Assembly (NCBI GenBank): GCA_944474755.1
Contig: OX104112.1
Span: 80,303,756-80,367,755, forward strand
DNA: 64,000 nucleotides
Source of the DNA: Limnoperna fortunei
Lineage: Eukaryota > Mollusca > Bivalvia > Mytilida > Modiolidae
Reading direction: 5' to 3'
Shown: positions 1 to 10,379 of the stretch, piece by piece
Layout: every line of letters starts with the position of its first letter
Position numbering within the stretch: position 1 is the first letter of the stretch
Translations under genes and position numbers: made by a program
Notes under the pieces: generated by a model
Told to the model about the DNA's origin: nothing
What the model saw: the letters and a program-made list of their open reading frames with translations, nothing else
Database searches by the model: none

Positions 1-330
1 ATGTTATTGACTGTTAACTGTTTTTCTATTTTCAGTAAGAGACCTTGACCCGACTGGCCCCAATAATCCTAAGTTACGGTAGGTCTTCATGCAAGCTTGC
101 AATATCCAAAGTTTTAGCAAGATTACATTTTTCAAACTGAAGTTATTGACAGGAAACTGTGTTTTTCTATTTTTAGTAACAGTGACCTTGACCTTGATCC
201 AATTGGCCCCAAATCCAATGCCAAGCTAGGTCTTGATGCATGCCTAGTATATCCAATGTTTCAGCCAGATTGGTTTATCCAAACTAAAGTTATTGACTGG
301 AAACACTCTGTTTTTATGCCGACCGCCAGT
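1..330. repeat. Family G dispersed repeat, about two tandem units
   Basis: Two diverged units of about 140-150 bp begin near 4 and 143, each with a 'ttattgac..gaaactg' start, a T-rich stretch, a TGACCTTGAC block and 'ggcccc'. A third partial start lies near 291 and ends in 'tgccgaccgccagtgcc'. The second unit carries TGACCTTGACCTTGA at 183-197, two nuclear-receptor-type half-sites in tandem. No coding potential was seen. The left end is cut by the window. Confidence 0.6.
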
Positions 331-1560
331 GCCATACCCAATAAATAACCAGGATGTTAGTATTAATGACTGGACAACAAGTTTCCAAAAATAGTAATAA
401 TAGTTCTTAATAAGATGATTATCTTGTATATCTTTAACACCATTATTACAAATTGAATAGCATTTCCAATATGGTTTACCCTATCCCTCACCACAACATT
501 TCCCACTTAAAAATATCTTTAACTTGAATACAAAAATTACTGGAAAGCCCAAATACAAGTTATAAATGGCATAACACCTTGAAATTTCATTATCAGGACT
601 CATCTTCAAACTTGATAGAGCTATCACTAAGCAAAAAGATTATGTATTGAGAAAAATCTGTTTAGAAATAACTTGTTTAACGGTACTATGTAGACAAATA
701 GGCGGACGGATGGTGGAAAAACTATATCTTCAAAATTGATGTCATAAAATCTTATAAATGACAGCAGAACAGGCACCCATTAAATATGAAGCACAAATAA
801 TTTGTGCATAATTAAAACCAAAATGTTTTTCTTCTAACCATCAATTAAAAAAAAATAATAATAATAGAAAACAAAGAAAAAAATTTAATACAAAATTTTA
901 CCAATAAGCCTCAGTTTTGATGGTTTTTATGCAAAGTGTGTAAGCTAGCATTAGGCTGTCATTAGTTGAGTTTATAGACGTGTTTTATTGTATTTTAACT
1001 TTCAACATGAAATTTGTACATGTAGTAACTTTCTTTAATTTTGTTTCTATTGACATAACATTACATACCATTTCATTCTTAACACAATAATCATGAGGAC
1101 AATTTCTTCAGCTTTCCTGATTAAGTACAGACCAATACCATATCCTATCTATATGTCCCCAAGGAAATTATACTCATACTAAGGCATGTGGTCATGTAAT
1201 CAGAGAGGCTTATAATGGGAATAAGGCTTAATATGTGCAGAGAACGGCAGGTCATAAAGAGGACACCAATGAATGAAAATATCAAATTAACTAGGCTAGA
1301 CCAGCAAAAAAAAAGAAAATGAGAGTCTGTTAACATATTTTTAATGTGCGATAATAAATGAATCAGCTTGAATGAGCTTTATCATGATGAAAACTTCTAT
1401 TCAGACTTTATGGTGCACAAATAGCCTTATACCAATAGTGTTTCTACACTCCATTAATGAAATGGCTTGTCACATCATCATTGCTTATTGTTTGGTTGAC
1501 ACCATGTGACAAAACAGCACTGTTTCACTGCTTTAAAATTAGTATTATAACTATATGAAC
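331..1560. other. AT-rich stretch without recognisable features
   Basis: About 1.2 kb of AT-rich sequence with A-runs near 845-885. No conserved protein, RNA gene or clear repeat was seen on either strand. The short open frames here lack codon structure and resemble no known family. It may be intron or 3' flank of the DDX1 gene, whose C-terminal exons were not found here. Confidence 0.5.
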
Positions 1561-1564
1561 ATAA

Positions 1565-2885
1565 CAAGGCATCATAATGGTGTGGAACATTACTGGACAT
1601 AGAATGGTGCTAGACTGGGAATAAAATAGACTTCCTTAAAATTAACTACATGGACATAACAAAGCAACAGAACTGGACATAGAATGATGCTGGACACAAC
1701 TAGACATCAGAATGGTGTAGGACGTAACTGGACAAAAAATAGTGCTGGATACAACTAGACATCATAATGGTGTGGGACACAACTAGACATCATAATGGTG
1801 TGGGACACAACTAGACATCAGAATGGTGTGGGACACAACTAGACATCAGAATGGTGTGGGACACAACTAGACATCCTAATGGTGTGGGACGTAACTGGAC
1901 ATAAAATGGTGCTGGATAAAACTAGACACCAGAATGATGTGGGACACAACTAGACATCAGAATGGTCTGGACACAACTAGACACCAGAATGATGTGGGAC
2001 ATAACTGGACATAGAATGATGCTGGACACAACAAGACACCAGAATGGTGTAGGACGTAACTGGACCAAAAATAGTGCTGGATACAACTAGACATCAGAAT
2101 GGTGTGGGACATAACTAGACATCAGAATGGTGTGGGATGTAACTGGACATAAAATGGTGCTGGATAAAACTAGACACCAGAATGATGTGGGACACAACTA
2201 GACATCAGAATGGTCTGGACACAACTAGACACCAGAATGATGTGGGACATAACTGGACATAGAATGATGCTGGACACAACAAGACACCAGAATGGTGCTG
2301 GACACAACTAGACATCAGAATGGTCTGGACACAACTAGACACCAGAATGATGTGGGACATAACTGGACATAGAATGTTGCTGGACACAACTAGACAACAG
2401 AATGGTCTGGACACAACTAGACACCAGAATGGTGTGGGACACAACTAGACATCATAATGGTGTGGTACGTAACTGGACATAGAATAGTGCTGGATACAAC
2501 TAGACACCAGAATGATGTGGGACATAACTGGACATAGAATGGTGCTGAATACAACTAGACACCAGAATGATGTGGGACACAACTAGACATCAGAATATTG
2601 CTGGACACAACTAGACATCATAATAGTGTTTGACTTAACTGGATAATAGAATGGTACTGGATACAACTCGACACCAAAATGATGTGGGACATAACTGGAC
2701 ATAGAATGTTGCTGGACAAAACTGGTGTGGACACGAGTAGACATCAGAAGGGTCTGGACATGACTAGACATGTAATGGTATGGGATGTAACTGGACATAA
2801 AATGGTGCTAGGCACAACTAGACATCAAAATGGTGTTGGACATGACTTAGAATGGTGCTGGACATAACTAGTCATTAGAATGCAT
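1565..2885. repeat. 28-bp minisatellite, about 46 units
   Basis: The sequence repeats a unit close to 'tggtgtgggacacaactaga' plus 'catcagaa', 28 bp long, with frequent variants such as 'gatgctggacataactgg' and 'acataaaatggtgctgg'. Variants recur in blocks (for example 1890-2040 and 2130-2290), which suggests segmental duplication inside the array. Open frames on both strands are by-products of the repeat. A related phrase, 'acataactggacatcag', occurs alone near 4355-4373. Confidence 0.9.
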
Positions 2886-2997
2886 TCTTGAAAGCAGAGG
2901 TCATATCTGATCTATTCAATATTTAATGCTATGATAAATATCACCTCTGTAACACCTGATTTAGGGATTGTAGTATTTTCTGTCTCTGATTAAAAAA

Positions 2998-3818
2998 ACA
3001 AGTGTGGACACAGAAAAACGTCTCGCCTGCATTCCACATCAGTAACGAAAATAAATTTCGTCATAAGCATTACGTAAATAGCATTAAATATCAGCAGCGG
3101 CCTGTATACCAAAGATTGTCAACATACCTGCATAGTTAGAGGAACTGTCCTAATACAAAAACTATAACGTAGTCGCTGGACCGTGAAATTGAGGTCAAGG
3201 TCAGGTGACACCTACCAGACAGTCATGTACTATTCATCAGCAACCTATATACAAAATATTGTCATCCTACCATGCATGGTTACAGTGAAACTGTCGTAAC
3301 CCAAAAACTTTAACGTAGTCGCTGGACTGTAAAATTGAGGTCAAGGTCAGGTGACACCTACCAGACAGTCATGTACTAGTCATCAGCAACCTATATACCA
3401 AATATTGTCATCCTACCATGCGTGGTTACAGAGGAAATGTCGTCACCCAAAAACTTGAACGTATTCGCTGGACCGTAAAATTGAGGTCAAGGTCAGGTGA
3501 CACCTACCAGACAGTCATGTACTAGTCATCAGCAACCTATACACCAAATATTGTCATCCTACCATGCGTAGTTACAGAGGAACTGCCGTCACCCAAAAAC
3601 TTAAACGTAGGCGCTGGACCGTGAAATTGAGGTCAAGGTCAGGTGACAGGTGACTGACTGGCAAGTACTCATCATAAGCTACCTCTGTACCAAATTTGAT
3701 GGACCTAGGGCTTGGGTTTACAAATATATGAAGCAAGATGTCAAGTGTTTACGCCGCCGCCGGATTCCCATACATATGTCTCACCTCCAGCGACTTTCGT
3801 CGCAGGCGAGACAAAAAC
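2998..3818 (+). mobile_element. Family A HINE-like element, copy 1 (four core units)
   Basis: The element starts 'acaagtgtggacacagaaaa' and ends in a hairpin followed by 'acaaaaac'. GTCTCGCCTGC near the start is repeated inverted at the end (GCAGGCGAGAC). The core holds four 146-bp units, marked by GAGGTCAAGGTCAGGTGAC at 3191, 3337, 3483 and 3629. The final hairpin (3779-3812) has the stem GCGAC/GTCGC. A second copy lies at 45696-46382. Tandem core, inverted ends and a terminal hairpin are the layout known for bivalve 'pearl' or Helentron-type non-autonomous elements; this assignment is inferred from structure. No protein is encoded. Confidence 0.65.
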
Positions 3819-4420
3819 AATAAAATACTTCAGCATGTATTTTGTTTAACATATATTTATGGTTTTTTAAATTAATATTTTTGAAGATACCATGGATAGA
3901 GATTGGGAACCATTTTGAGTTTGTGATTTTTCTCGTGAAAAGAACCATCTGCTGCTTTAAAACAAAATATGGTACCAGATAGAACAGCTTTTGGGGTCTT
4001 TTCTTTTTGTTGGTACCATTCCATTAGGGACAAACATTTATTAGGATTTTTAATGAGTCACAATCATCTATCAACAATGTCTTTTATTAATAAAATTAAA
4101 ATTAAATCTTTCAATTGCTCACTTCTTTTTTTATCATTGTACACACAGCAACAATAACAAAAGAGGGTAGATAAGCCAGTGAAAGATTGAATTTCAATAA
4201 GATTGGTGTTTTATATTGTTGCCCTTCTAATGGCAGCCATTCGGGAAAGATCAAGCAGGTGTGGCAGAGGTGGTATCTTTGCCATATTGCTCAGTTGTAA
4301 GGAATGAAGTTGACATTACTTTGGCTCCTCTGGAGATTGATCAAACAGGTGTTCAGACATAACTGGACATCAGAGCAGTGTTGAGCATAACTATATATTT
4401 CATGTAGTAGTGCCCAAATG
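3819..4420. other. Unassigned intergenic or intronic sequence
   Basis: Mostly AT-rich sequence. From about 4236 to 4368 one plus-strand frame stays open for roughly 43 codons, but it has no start context and no recognised family, and it runs straight into repeat-like sequence. I do not call it a gene. Confidence 0.4.
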
Positions 4421-4822
4421 GTTCCTGCCAACAGGTAGTAATGAGTGTACACACAAACTGGTTCCTGCCAACAGGTTGTAATGAGTGTACACACAAACTG
4501 GTTCCTGTCAACAGGTTGTAATGAGTGTACACACAAACTGGTTCCTTCCAACAGGTTGTAATGAGTGTACACACAAACTGGTTCCTGCCAACAGGTTGTA
4601 ATGAGTGTACACACAAACTGGTTCCTGCCAACAGGTTGTAATGAGTGTACACACAAACTGGTTCCTGCCAACAGGTTGTAATGAGTGTACACACAAACTG
4701 GTTCCTGCCAACAGGTTGTAATGTACACACAAACTGGTTCCTGCCAACAGGTTGTAATGAGTGTACACACAAACTGGTTCCTTCCAACAGGTTGTAATGA
4801 GTGTACACACAAACTGGTTCCT
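4421..4822. repeat. 40-bp tandem array, about 10 units
   Basis: Near-identical 40-bp units each contain 'gttcctgccaacaggttgta' followed by 'atgagtgtacacacaaactg'. One unit near 4720 is shortened by 8 bp. Unit identity is very high, so the array is young or homogenised. A lone 'cacacaaactggttgctacc' at 5056-5075 sits just before a DDX1 exon and may be a stray unit edge. Long open frames on the minus strand are repeat artefacts. Confidence 0.93.
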
Positions 4823-4849
4823 ATCATCAGGATATGATGACTACAGAGC

Positions 4850-5010
4850 TAGATATCAGTGTGATGGTATCCATCTCTGTGGGCCCTGCTGACCTGTCAA
4901 AGGTCATCAACACATTGCCTTGATATTATTTACCCACATTCCACTTACCAAATATCAACAGACGAAAAAGTTATAGACCAGACATGATTACGGACCGACG
5001 GACAGACTGA
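4850..5010. repeat. Family H repeat fragment
   Basis: This piece matches the units at 18520-18975. Shared phrases are 'ggtatccatctctgtgggc', 'caaaggtcatcaacacattg', 'ccttgatattatttacccac' and the closing 'gaccagacatgattacgg'. It ends in a 'gaccgacggacagactg' tail, a style shared by several repeat families in this window. Confidence 0.6.
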
Positions 5011-5083
5011 TCACTATAAGGCATTCACAACAAAGTGGCAAGGCTCTAATAAAGTGCACACAAACTGGTTGCTACCAACTTAC

Positions 5084-5126
5084 CTTTTCTTTAACTGTTG
5101 CGACAAGTGATATTGCCAGTCCCATT
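5084..5126 (-). CDS. DDX1: DDX1 exon encoding RMGLAISLVATVKEK
   Basis: This 43-nt exon on the minus strand is the most downstream DDX1 exon seen. Its first base completes the arginine codon begun by the exon at 5938-6010. It then reads MGLAISLVATVKEK, the conserved stretch just after helicase motif VI in DDX1. The acceptor is 'ttatttcag' and the donor begins 'gtaagttgg', leaving a codon boundary (phase 0). The following coding part, the C-terminal region of roughly 100-120 residues in animal DDX1, was not found in bases 1-5083 and should lie outside the window. The call rests on exact phase joining and on family resemblance. Confidence 0.88.
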
Positions 5127-5937
5127 CTGAAATAACAGCAGAAAGATTTATTTTCAGGGATGAAATCACTTTAGGTCAATAAATTGATTAATTTTTTTAT
5201 ACATGGGCTAAAATTCACTAATGAAACTAAAAATGTGACAAGTTAAAAAATAAACAAATTAAAAGCCAATATAAAATAAACAGTGTCAATATGGAGTAAA
5301 ACCATCGTGGAATTTAAAAAAAAAAGAATATTTCTTTTCAAGGTTCAGACAACATAACAGCAATGATTTTGAAGTTTTGCAGTATGTAACCTTGGCAAAA
5401 TATTATACTTAAAGCAGGATTATCAAAATACCAAATTGTTTATTGATAGTTTGTCTTTATCTACAAATTATTGAATTAAAGTACAAATTTAAAAACAGTT
5501 ATTGATTTTGAATGCAGTCACATTTAAAATTTAAAAATTCAAGAATAATATTTATTGTTGTCAATGTTACATACTAATTCCTAATCTTGCTATTTAAGCA
5601 AATAATATAAAATATTTTGACCATATAACCCCCATGTAATTTGTTCAATTTCTTTTTTATTTTAATCTGCATGTAACTACCATCCATTCTCATTACATTG
5701 TGTTTAAGTTCCTGTATGCAATTATTAGTTTATTCTAATCTGCAGGCATCCATTTAAGTTAAATAAATTAGGATTAGGTGTCATTCATATTCTTTATCAA
5801 ATAACAGGATATATATTGAACATGACCATCAATTCTGTACAGTTTTCATCTCATTTTACAGATTTAGTGAGCAAGATTTAAATGCTAAAGATACAACATG
5901 GAGTGCCAGGAGTTTGTTGGTATCACATGACATTTAC
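5127..5937 (-). other. DDX1 intron, no internal features seen
   Basis: AT-rich intron between the exons at 5084-5126 and 5938-6010. No repeat with a recognisable structure and no coding sequence were seen. Confidence 0.6.
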
Positions 5938-6010
5938 CTATCAGCTCTTCCAACACGTCCAATTCTATGGATATAATTCTGTTTTTCATCTGGCAATGTC
6001 ACATTTATTA
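5938..6010 (-). CDS. DDX1: DDX1 exon with helicase motif VI
   Basis: This 73-nt exon reads, in the phase set by its neighbours, [20 protein letters not shown] followed by RAD and a split arginine codon. HRIGRVGR is motif VI of DEAD-box helicases, whose arginines contact ATP and couple hydrolysis to RNA unwinding. The [11 protein letters not shown] context is typical of DDX1 rather than other DEAD-box proteins. The acceptor is 'cactttcag' and the donor begins 'gtaaatg'. The first two bases complete a valine codon started by the exon at 9561-9633. Confidence 0.92.
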
Positions 6011-6203
6011 CTGAAAGTGAAAACAATGTGTAAAATATTAAAATAACTGCAATTCATGATTTTTCTACATAAGTATTGACAAGTGCTTTCTTTGATAAAT
6101 TATTTAAAACTAGGAAATATTTAAGGGTGAAAATTATCTTTCTTACTCTTACCCACAAACTATAACCTCAAAAGTCATGTGGAAGGTGAATAATGGTAAA
6201 AAA

Positions 6204-6500
6204 AAGAACGGAAGATTTGGTTTATTTTGTTTGTTTGAATGATGTTTAATGCCATTTTCAGCAATTTTTCAGCGATATCATGGCATCCAGTTTTTATAGG
6301 GGGAGGAAGCTGTAGAAACCGGAGAAAACCCCCGACATGCTGTAGAAAAACTGGCAATACATGTCAATTAAGATTGGAGTCGAGTGCACCCTGCCTGCAG
6401 TGAGACTTGAACCCTCAACCTCAGTGCTGACAGACCACGTGATCAATAGTAGACGAATTACCTTAACGACTCCGCTACCGAGTCCCCTAAGAATGGAAGA
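6204..6500 (-). mobile_element. tRNA-derived SINE, near full length, in DDX1 intron
   Basis: The 5' tRNA-like head lies at the right end and the 3' tail, 'attcaaacaaacaaaat' on the minus strand, at the left. It belongs to the same family as the copies at 6741, 7990, 9681, 57404 and 61911. Imperfect 12-bp target duplications flank it: AAGAACGGAAGA at 6204-6215 and AAGAATGGAAGA at 6489-6500. The SINE body is about 6228-6486. The head is degenerate, so pol III activity is unlikely. Confidence 0.85.
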
Positions 6501-6728
6501 GAAGTATTCCATAATAGGAAATTAGTTTAAGACAGACCAAACCATAGTTAAACAACAGAGCTGACAACAGCAAAACAATCAAACAACACAACACAAAAAC
6601 CACAACTATTGCAGAGTTAAAAAATATCAATATGCATGTTTTACTTTTGTATTAGACAAAAAACAGAAAAAATCTCTATTAAAACCAGATGAAAAAAAAA
6701 GTTAAAAATTTCACACTTTGATCCTTTC

Positions 6729-6991
6729 AACATAAAAATGTTTGTTTGAATGGTGTTTTAACGCCACTTTCAGCAATTTTTCAGCTAATCATGGCGTCCA
6801 GTTTTTATTGGGGGAGAGAACCCCCGACCTGCGGTAGGAAAACTGGCAATCCTTGTCAATTAAGATTGGGGTCGAGTACACCCTGCCTGCAGTGAGAATC
6901 GAACCCGCAATCTCAGTGTTGACAGACCATGTGATCAATAGTAAACAAACTACCTTAACCACTTGGCCAACGCGGCCCCAACATAAAAATG
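6729..6991 (-). mobile_element. tRNA-derived SINE with perfect 12-bp target duplication
   Basis: The SINE body spans about 6741-6979. Perfect AACATAAAAATG duplications lie at 6729-6740 and 6980-6991, which shows target-primed insertion. On the minus strand the head reads 'ggccgcgttggccaagtggt' with an A-box-like start, then a B-box-like 'gggttcgattc'. The 3' part contains the body shared by all copies ('gccagttttccta', 'gctgaaaattgctgaaag'). The perfect duplication implies a fairly recent insertion. Family naming (V-SINE, Meta-SINE or other) needs a library search. Confidence 0.92.
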
Positions 6992-7893
6992 GTAGATAAG
7001 ATAGAGACTTGTCATCTACTATAATTTTACCATGACCAATCACCATTACAATAGTGTATGTTGGATATTTAGTATGATTGACACTAACATTTCCTAATAA
7101 ACAACGAAATAAATCTTGGCAAAAACAAAATACTGTCCTGCAGGTAACTAACATTCTGCTAAAATAAACAATAAACAAGCCCATAAAACAACTAACACAT
7201 CCATCAAAGCAATTAAAATCGTAATACACAAATTTATAAAACAGCATCTCTGACTACTTTTTGTAATTATCCATCAAGTATCTTATCTGTGAGTTTTTTT
7301 TTATCAAACAAACATAGGTGCATTAATAACAAAATAATATTCATTGTTTTTCTTTCATCACTCAATGTTTTGCTTCTTAGGAAAAGTAAAACCATTAGCA
7401 ACAACTGATTTACAAAATGTTTTCTTTTCCCTCATTTTATGGCTAAATCAAATTTGTCAGATATAAATCAGATACAGCTAAAGTGGCTTGCTGTGGATGC
7501 TAACCTGGCATTCATTTTTAACTGCATTTTGGTTGTAAAGAGATGGTATTTTACAGTAGTTTTTAGTTATACCTCTTGTAGCCACTGAAATGTCATTAGA
7601 AATTCAGTAACATGTTAGGCCAGTATAAATTACACCTCGCAATATGGTAAGCAACACCTACAATTGTTTTTTTATAATTAAAAAATCTGTATGAATATTA
7701 ACTGTGTGTTATTTATGTACTAAAGGCATCATTGGAGCACAGGAAAGTTACTTTAATTAACTCCTCAGGTAAATCTTTGAATAGCAAAACCAGTTTGTCA
7801 TATGGTAGTCGAGCACGCCTAAAAGCCTTGTTTTCCTTAACGATTTAGTGTTCATCTCCTGGTCTTTTTTGACATTATCTTGACATTTTTACA

Positions 7894-9050
7894 ATGCCTA
7901 GACGGAAATTAGGTGAAGCTGAGAAGTGGCAGATCATTGGAATGCGTAATAGTGGACAGAGCTTGCGTCAGATAGCAGAACACTCCTCGTTTGTTTGAAT
8001 GATGTTTAACGTCATTTTCAGCAATTTTTCAGCTATATCATGGCGTCCAGTTTTTATTGGAGGAGGAAGCAGATTACCGGTGGCAATCCTTGTCAATTAA
8101 GATTGGAATCGAGTACACCTTGCCCACATTGAGAATCAAACCTGCAATCTCAGTGTTGACAGACCATGTGATCAATAGTAGATGAACTACCTTAACCGCT
8201 CATCTACTGAGATCCCCACAACACATTGCCATTGAGATGATGGAACTATCCAGGAACGTCCTAGGTCATGTCGACCACCAAAACCATCTGAAAGGGAATA
8301 GAGCCACTGCAAGATATCTGCGTGACAATTGGAATATTGCAACCAGAGTTGCCGTTCAAACATTTAACAGGCACCTAAACAATGCAAGGTTGAGAGCTCA
8401 TTGTCCCTTGAAACATCCACTGCTGACACAGAGACATCGCCAAGCACATTTAGAGTAGACACGATATCACCGCTATTGGAATATTCGAATTTCAGGCGAC
8501 GAGTACACTGGACTGACGAAAGCAGATTCCTTCTTGGTCAAATTGATGGGAGGATGCGCGTTTGGAGACAAGGCACTGCTTACAACCAGAACAACATCCT
8601 AGGCGCTACAGTTTGGCGGTGGTGGTGTTACTGTGTGGATAGACTTTTCAAACAACTGTAAACTGAATCTGTATGTGGTTGATGGGATGATGACAGGGCA
8701 GAAATATCGAAATGATAATGGGACAATTACAGGGCAGAAATATTGAAATGATGTCATTAACGCTATAATTGTATGTACCACATTTTGACAATCATGCACT
8801 TGGTAACAGACCCATCTTTATGGATGACAACGCAAGGCCTCACCAAGCTGCAATTGTATGTGATGTTATCAAAAGGGAATATATTGAGCATCTTCCATGG
8901 CCATCCATGTCACCCGATGTGAATCCAATTGAAGATTTGTGGGATATCATGGGCCATAAAATCAATAACAGATCACCTGCTTGTCAAAATGTCCAAGAAC
9001 TATGTATTTTGAATGCCAGAATTAACCACATGCTACACTTTGTCATTTAG
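7894..9050 (+). pseudogene. Broken Tc1-family DD34E transposase
   Basis: The N-terminus starts at the ATG at 7894 with a helix-turn-helix-like stretch containing GQSLRQIAEHSS, and is then cut by the SINE at 7990. Reading resumes after the SINE with a second DNA-binding part (GNRATARYLRDNW, PLLTQRHRQAHLE). Catalytic pieces are visible: WTDESRF near 8511-8531 (first Asp), MDDNARPHQA near 8820 (second Asp) and SPDVNPIEDLWD near 8915-8945 (Glu), with 34 residues between the second Asp and the Glu. Damage includes a TAG at 8456-8458 where Tc1 proteins usually have Trp, frameshifts near 8490 and 8620, and a local duplication of about 36 bp around 8685-8755. It cannot make a full protein. Confidence 0.92.
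7990..8217 (-). mobile_element. tRNA-derived SINE nested in the Tc1 transposase
   Basis: This is the same SINE family, minus orientation, with a shortened body (the 'ggaggaagcagattaccggt' junction shows an internal loss). It splits the transposase after RQIAEHSS. Possible flanking duplications are CAGAACAC (7976-7983) and CACAACAC (8217-8224), with one mismatch and a few extra tail bases, so they are only suggestive. It inserted after the Tc1 copy. Confidence 0.85.
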
Positions 9051-9560
9051 TCAACAGCACGAGGAGGAAAGTTGATGAACTGTACTGGAAGTGTGGTGGT
9101 AAAACGACTTACTGAGTATTTTTGTGTTTAACACATTTCAAAGTGACTTTTCTTTCCCTGAACATTAACCTGTGATGATGTGTTTACTTTAAGTTCATGA
9201 AATTGAAGTATGCAATCAAACTTATTTTTTGACTATTGAAAGTTATATTTTCACTGTTTTTTGATAACTTTGCTTTGAACATTTATTCATCAAACAATAA
9301 ATAAAGCGCCTATAAACATGTTGTTTGTATATTTCATTTGTTATTAATGTTCAATATATAAATTGTCATTTCTTTAAAAATATATTAAAATATATAAAAT
9401 CTTAAATGAATCCCTGGAAAATAATAGGGTGTTGCTTAACTTATGGTGAGGTGTATAGATATTTAAAGGAACCGCCGTAATTATTTCGTGATATTGTGTT
9501 GTCAATTTTATTTCATACAAGTAAACAACCTTAGAAATGTTTAAATACAAATATACTAAC

Positions 9561-9633
9561 CATACGGCAGACCAGATATATCCAGACCACGAGCGGCAAC
9601 ATCTGTGCAGATCAGATACTTCACTTTCTTTGC
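9561..9633 (-). CDS. DDX1: DDX1 exon with helicase motif V
   Basis: This 73-nt exon reads AKKVKYLICTDVAARGLDIS then GLPY plus one base that completes valine with the next exon. TDVAARGLD is motif V of DEAD-box helicases, involved in RNA binding and in coupling to ATP hydrolysis. The acceptor is 'attacag' and the donor begins 'gttag'. The preceding exon ends on a codon boundary, so the phases agree. In DDX1 of other animals this stretch usually begins with KGDVRFLICTD or similar; AKKVKY is a plausible lineage variant. Confidence 0.93.
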
Positions 9634-9680
9634 CTGTAATAGAAATACCTTAGATTTACTGAACAAAGATTACCATGGAA

Positions 9681-9899
9681 CACTGGGTGGCTGAGTGGCT
9701 GAGGTGCTTGTCAACAATGAGGTTTCCGGTCTTACTGAGGGCAGAGTGGGCTCAACTCCAATCTTAATTGACAAGTATTCCTAGTTAAGGTCGGGGATTT
9801 CCCCTAGATGTCCCTTCCAATAAAAAGTGGATGCAACCATACTGGTGCTAAATTGCTGAAAGGGTCGTTAAATGGTGTTAAACACTATTCAAACAAAAG
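9681..9899 (+). mobile_element. tRNA-derived SINE, plus strand
   Basis: The head reads 'gggtggctgagtggctgagg' (A-box-like) and the tail ends 'ggtgttaaacactattcaaa' followed by 'caaaaga'. The B-box region is degenerate ('cggtcttactgagggcagag'). It lies in the DDX1 intron, just upstream of the exon at 9561-9633 in gene orientation. No clear target duplication was found. Confidence 0.8.
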
Positions 9900-10149
9900 A
9901 AAATGAATTTTATTTTCTATCAACAAATACTTATGTATGAAATATGCATCATTTGAACTGTATAACAATGAAAAATATGCAAAAAGCACAATATCAGATC
10001 AAGCTGGCATGTGGACCAAATAGCAACACGCAACATGACAATTTAAATTTTAAAAGTGTTTAATTACAACAAAAAGAATGTCCAAGATACCCTGTCACCA
10101 GAGGCTAAGGTTTCAGCATACTTATAGTAGAGGAAACTGTTTTAAATGT

Positions 10150-10205
10150 CCTACCATAGATTGGAAAACTAGGAATCCTTGTCATATAAGGACAGTATAC
10201 CTTGT
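10150..10205 (-). mobile_element. Degenerate SINE body fragment
   Basis: The phrases 'ctaccatagattggaaaact' and 'aggaatccttgtcatataag' followed by 'gacagtatacc' match the middle of the SINE family ('gtaggaaaactggcaatcc', 'ttgtcaattaagattgg'). Head and tail are missing. Confidence 0.45.
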
Positions 10206-10379
10206 CAATAATCAATAAATACATTTACCAATCTTGTATGACCAACTTTTGGAAATTTTATGTTGAACTATATGCATCACCTCTCAGTCACAATGTCATA
10301 TGAGAAACAATAACAACATCAGGCATGAGATTGGAAAAATAAATGTACTTGTATAACAGAAAAAAGATGAAGAGGTAAA

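Larger units (their letters stand above)
7631..9455 (+). mobile_element. Tc1-type DNA transposon with TA target sites, interrupted by a SINE
   Basis: The element is bounded by TA at 7631-7632 and 9454-9455. The terminal inverted repeats are CACCTCGCAATATGGTAAGC at the left (from 7633) and CACCTCACCATAAGTTAAGC at the right (inverted, up to 9453), each continuing into AACACC. The element is 1821 bp including a SINE of about 230 bp. It lies in a DDX1 intron, 105 bp upstream, in DDX1 orientation, of nothing but the acceptor side of the exon at 9561-9633, and runs opposite to the gene. The transposase inside is dead, so the copy is not autonomous. TA duplications and DD34E spacing are diagnostic of the Tc1/mariner superfamily. 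Confidence 0.93.

Noticed and set aside
4236..4368. About 43 open codons on the plus strand before the 40-bp array
   Set aside because: No start, no splice support, no recognised family, and it merges into repeat sequence.
4291..4827. 178-residue minus-strand open frame with periodic sequence
   Set aside because: It is the 40-bp array translated; three frames are open at once because the units are near-identical, so it is not a gene.
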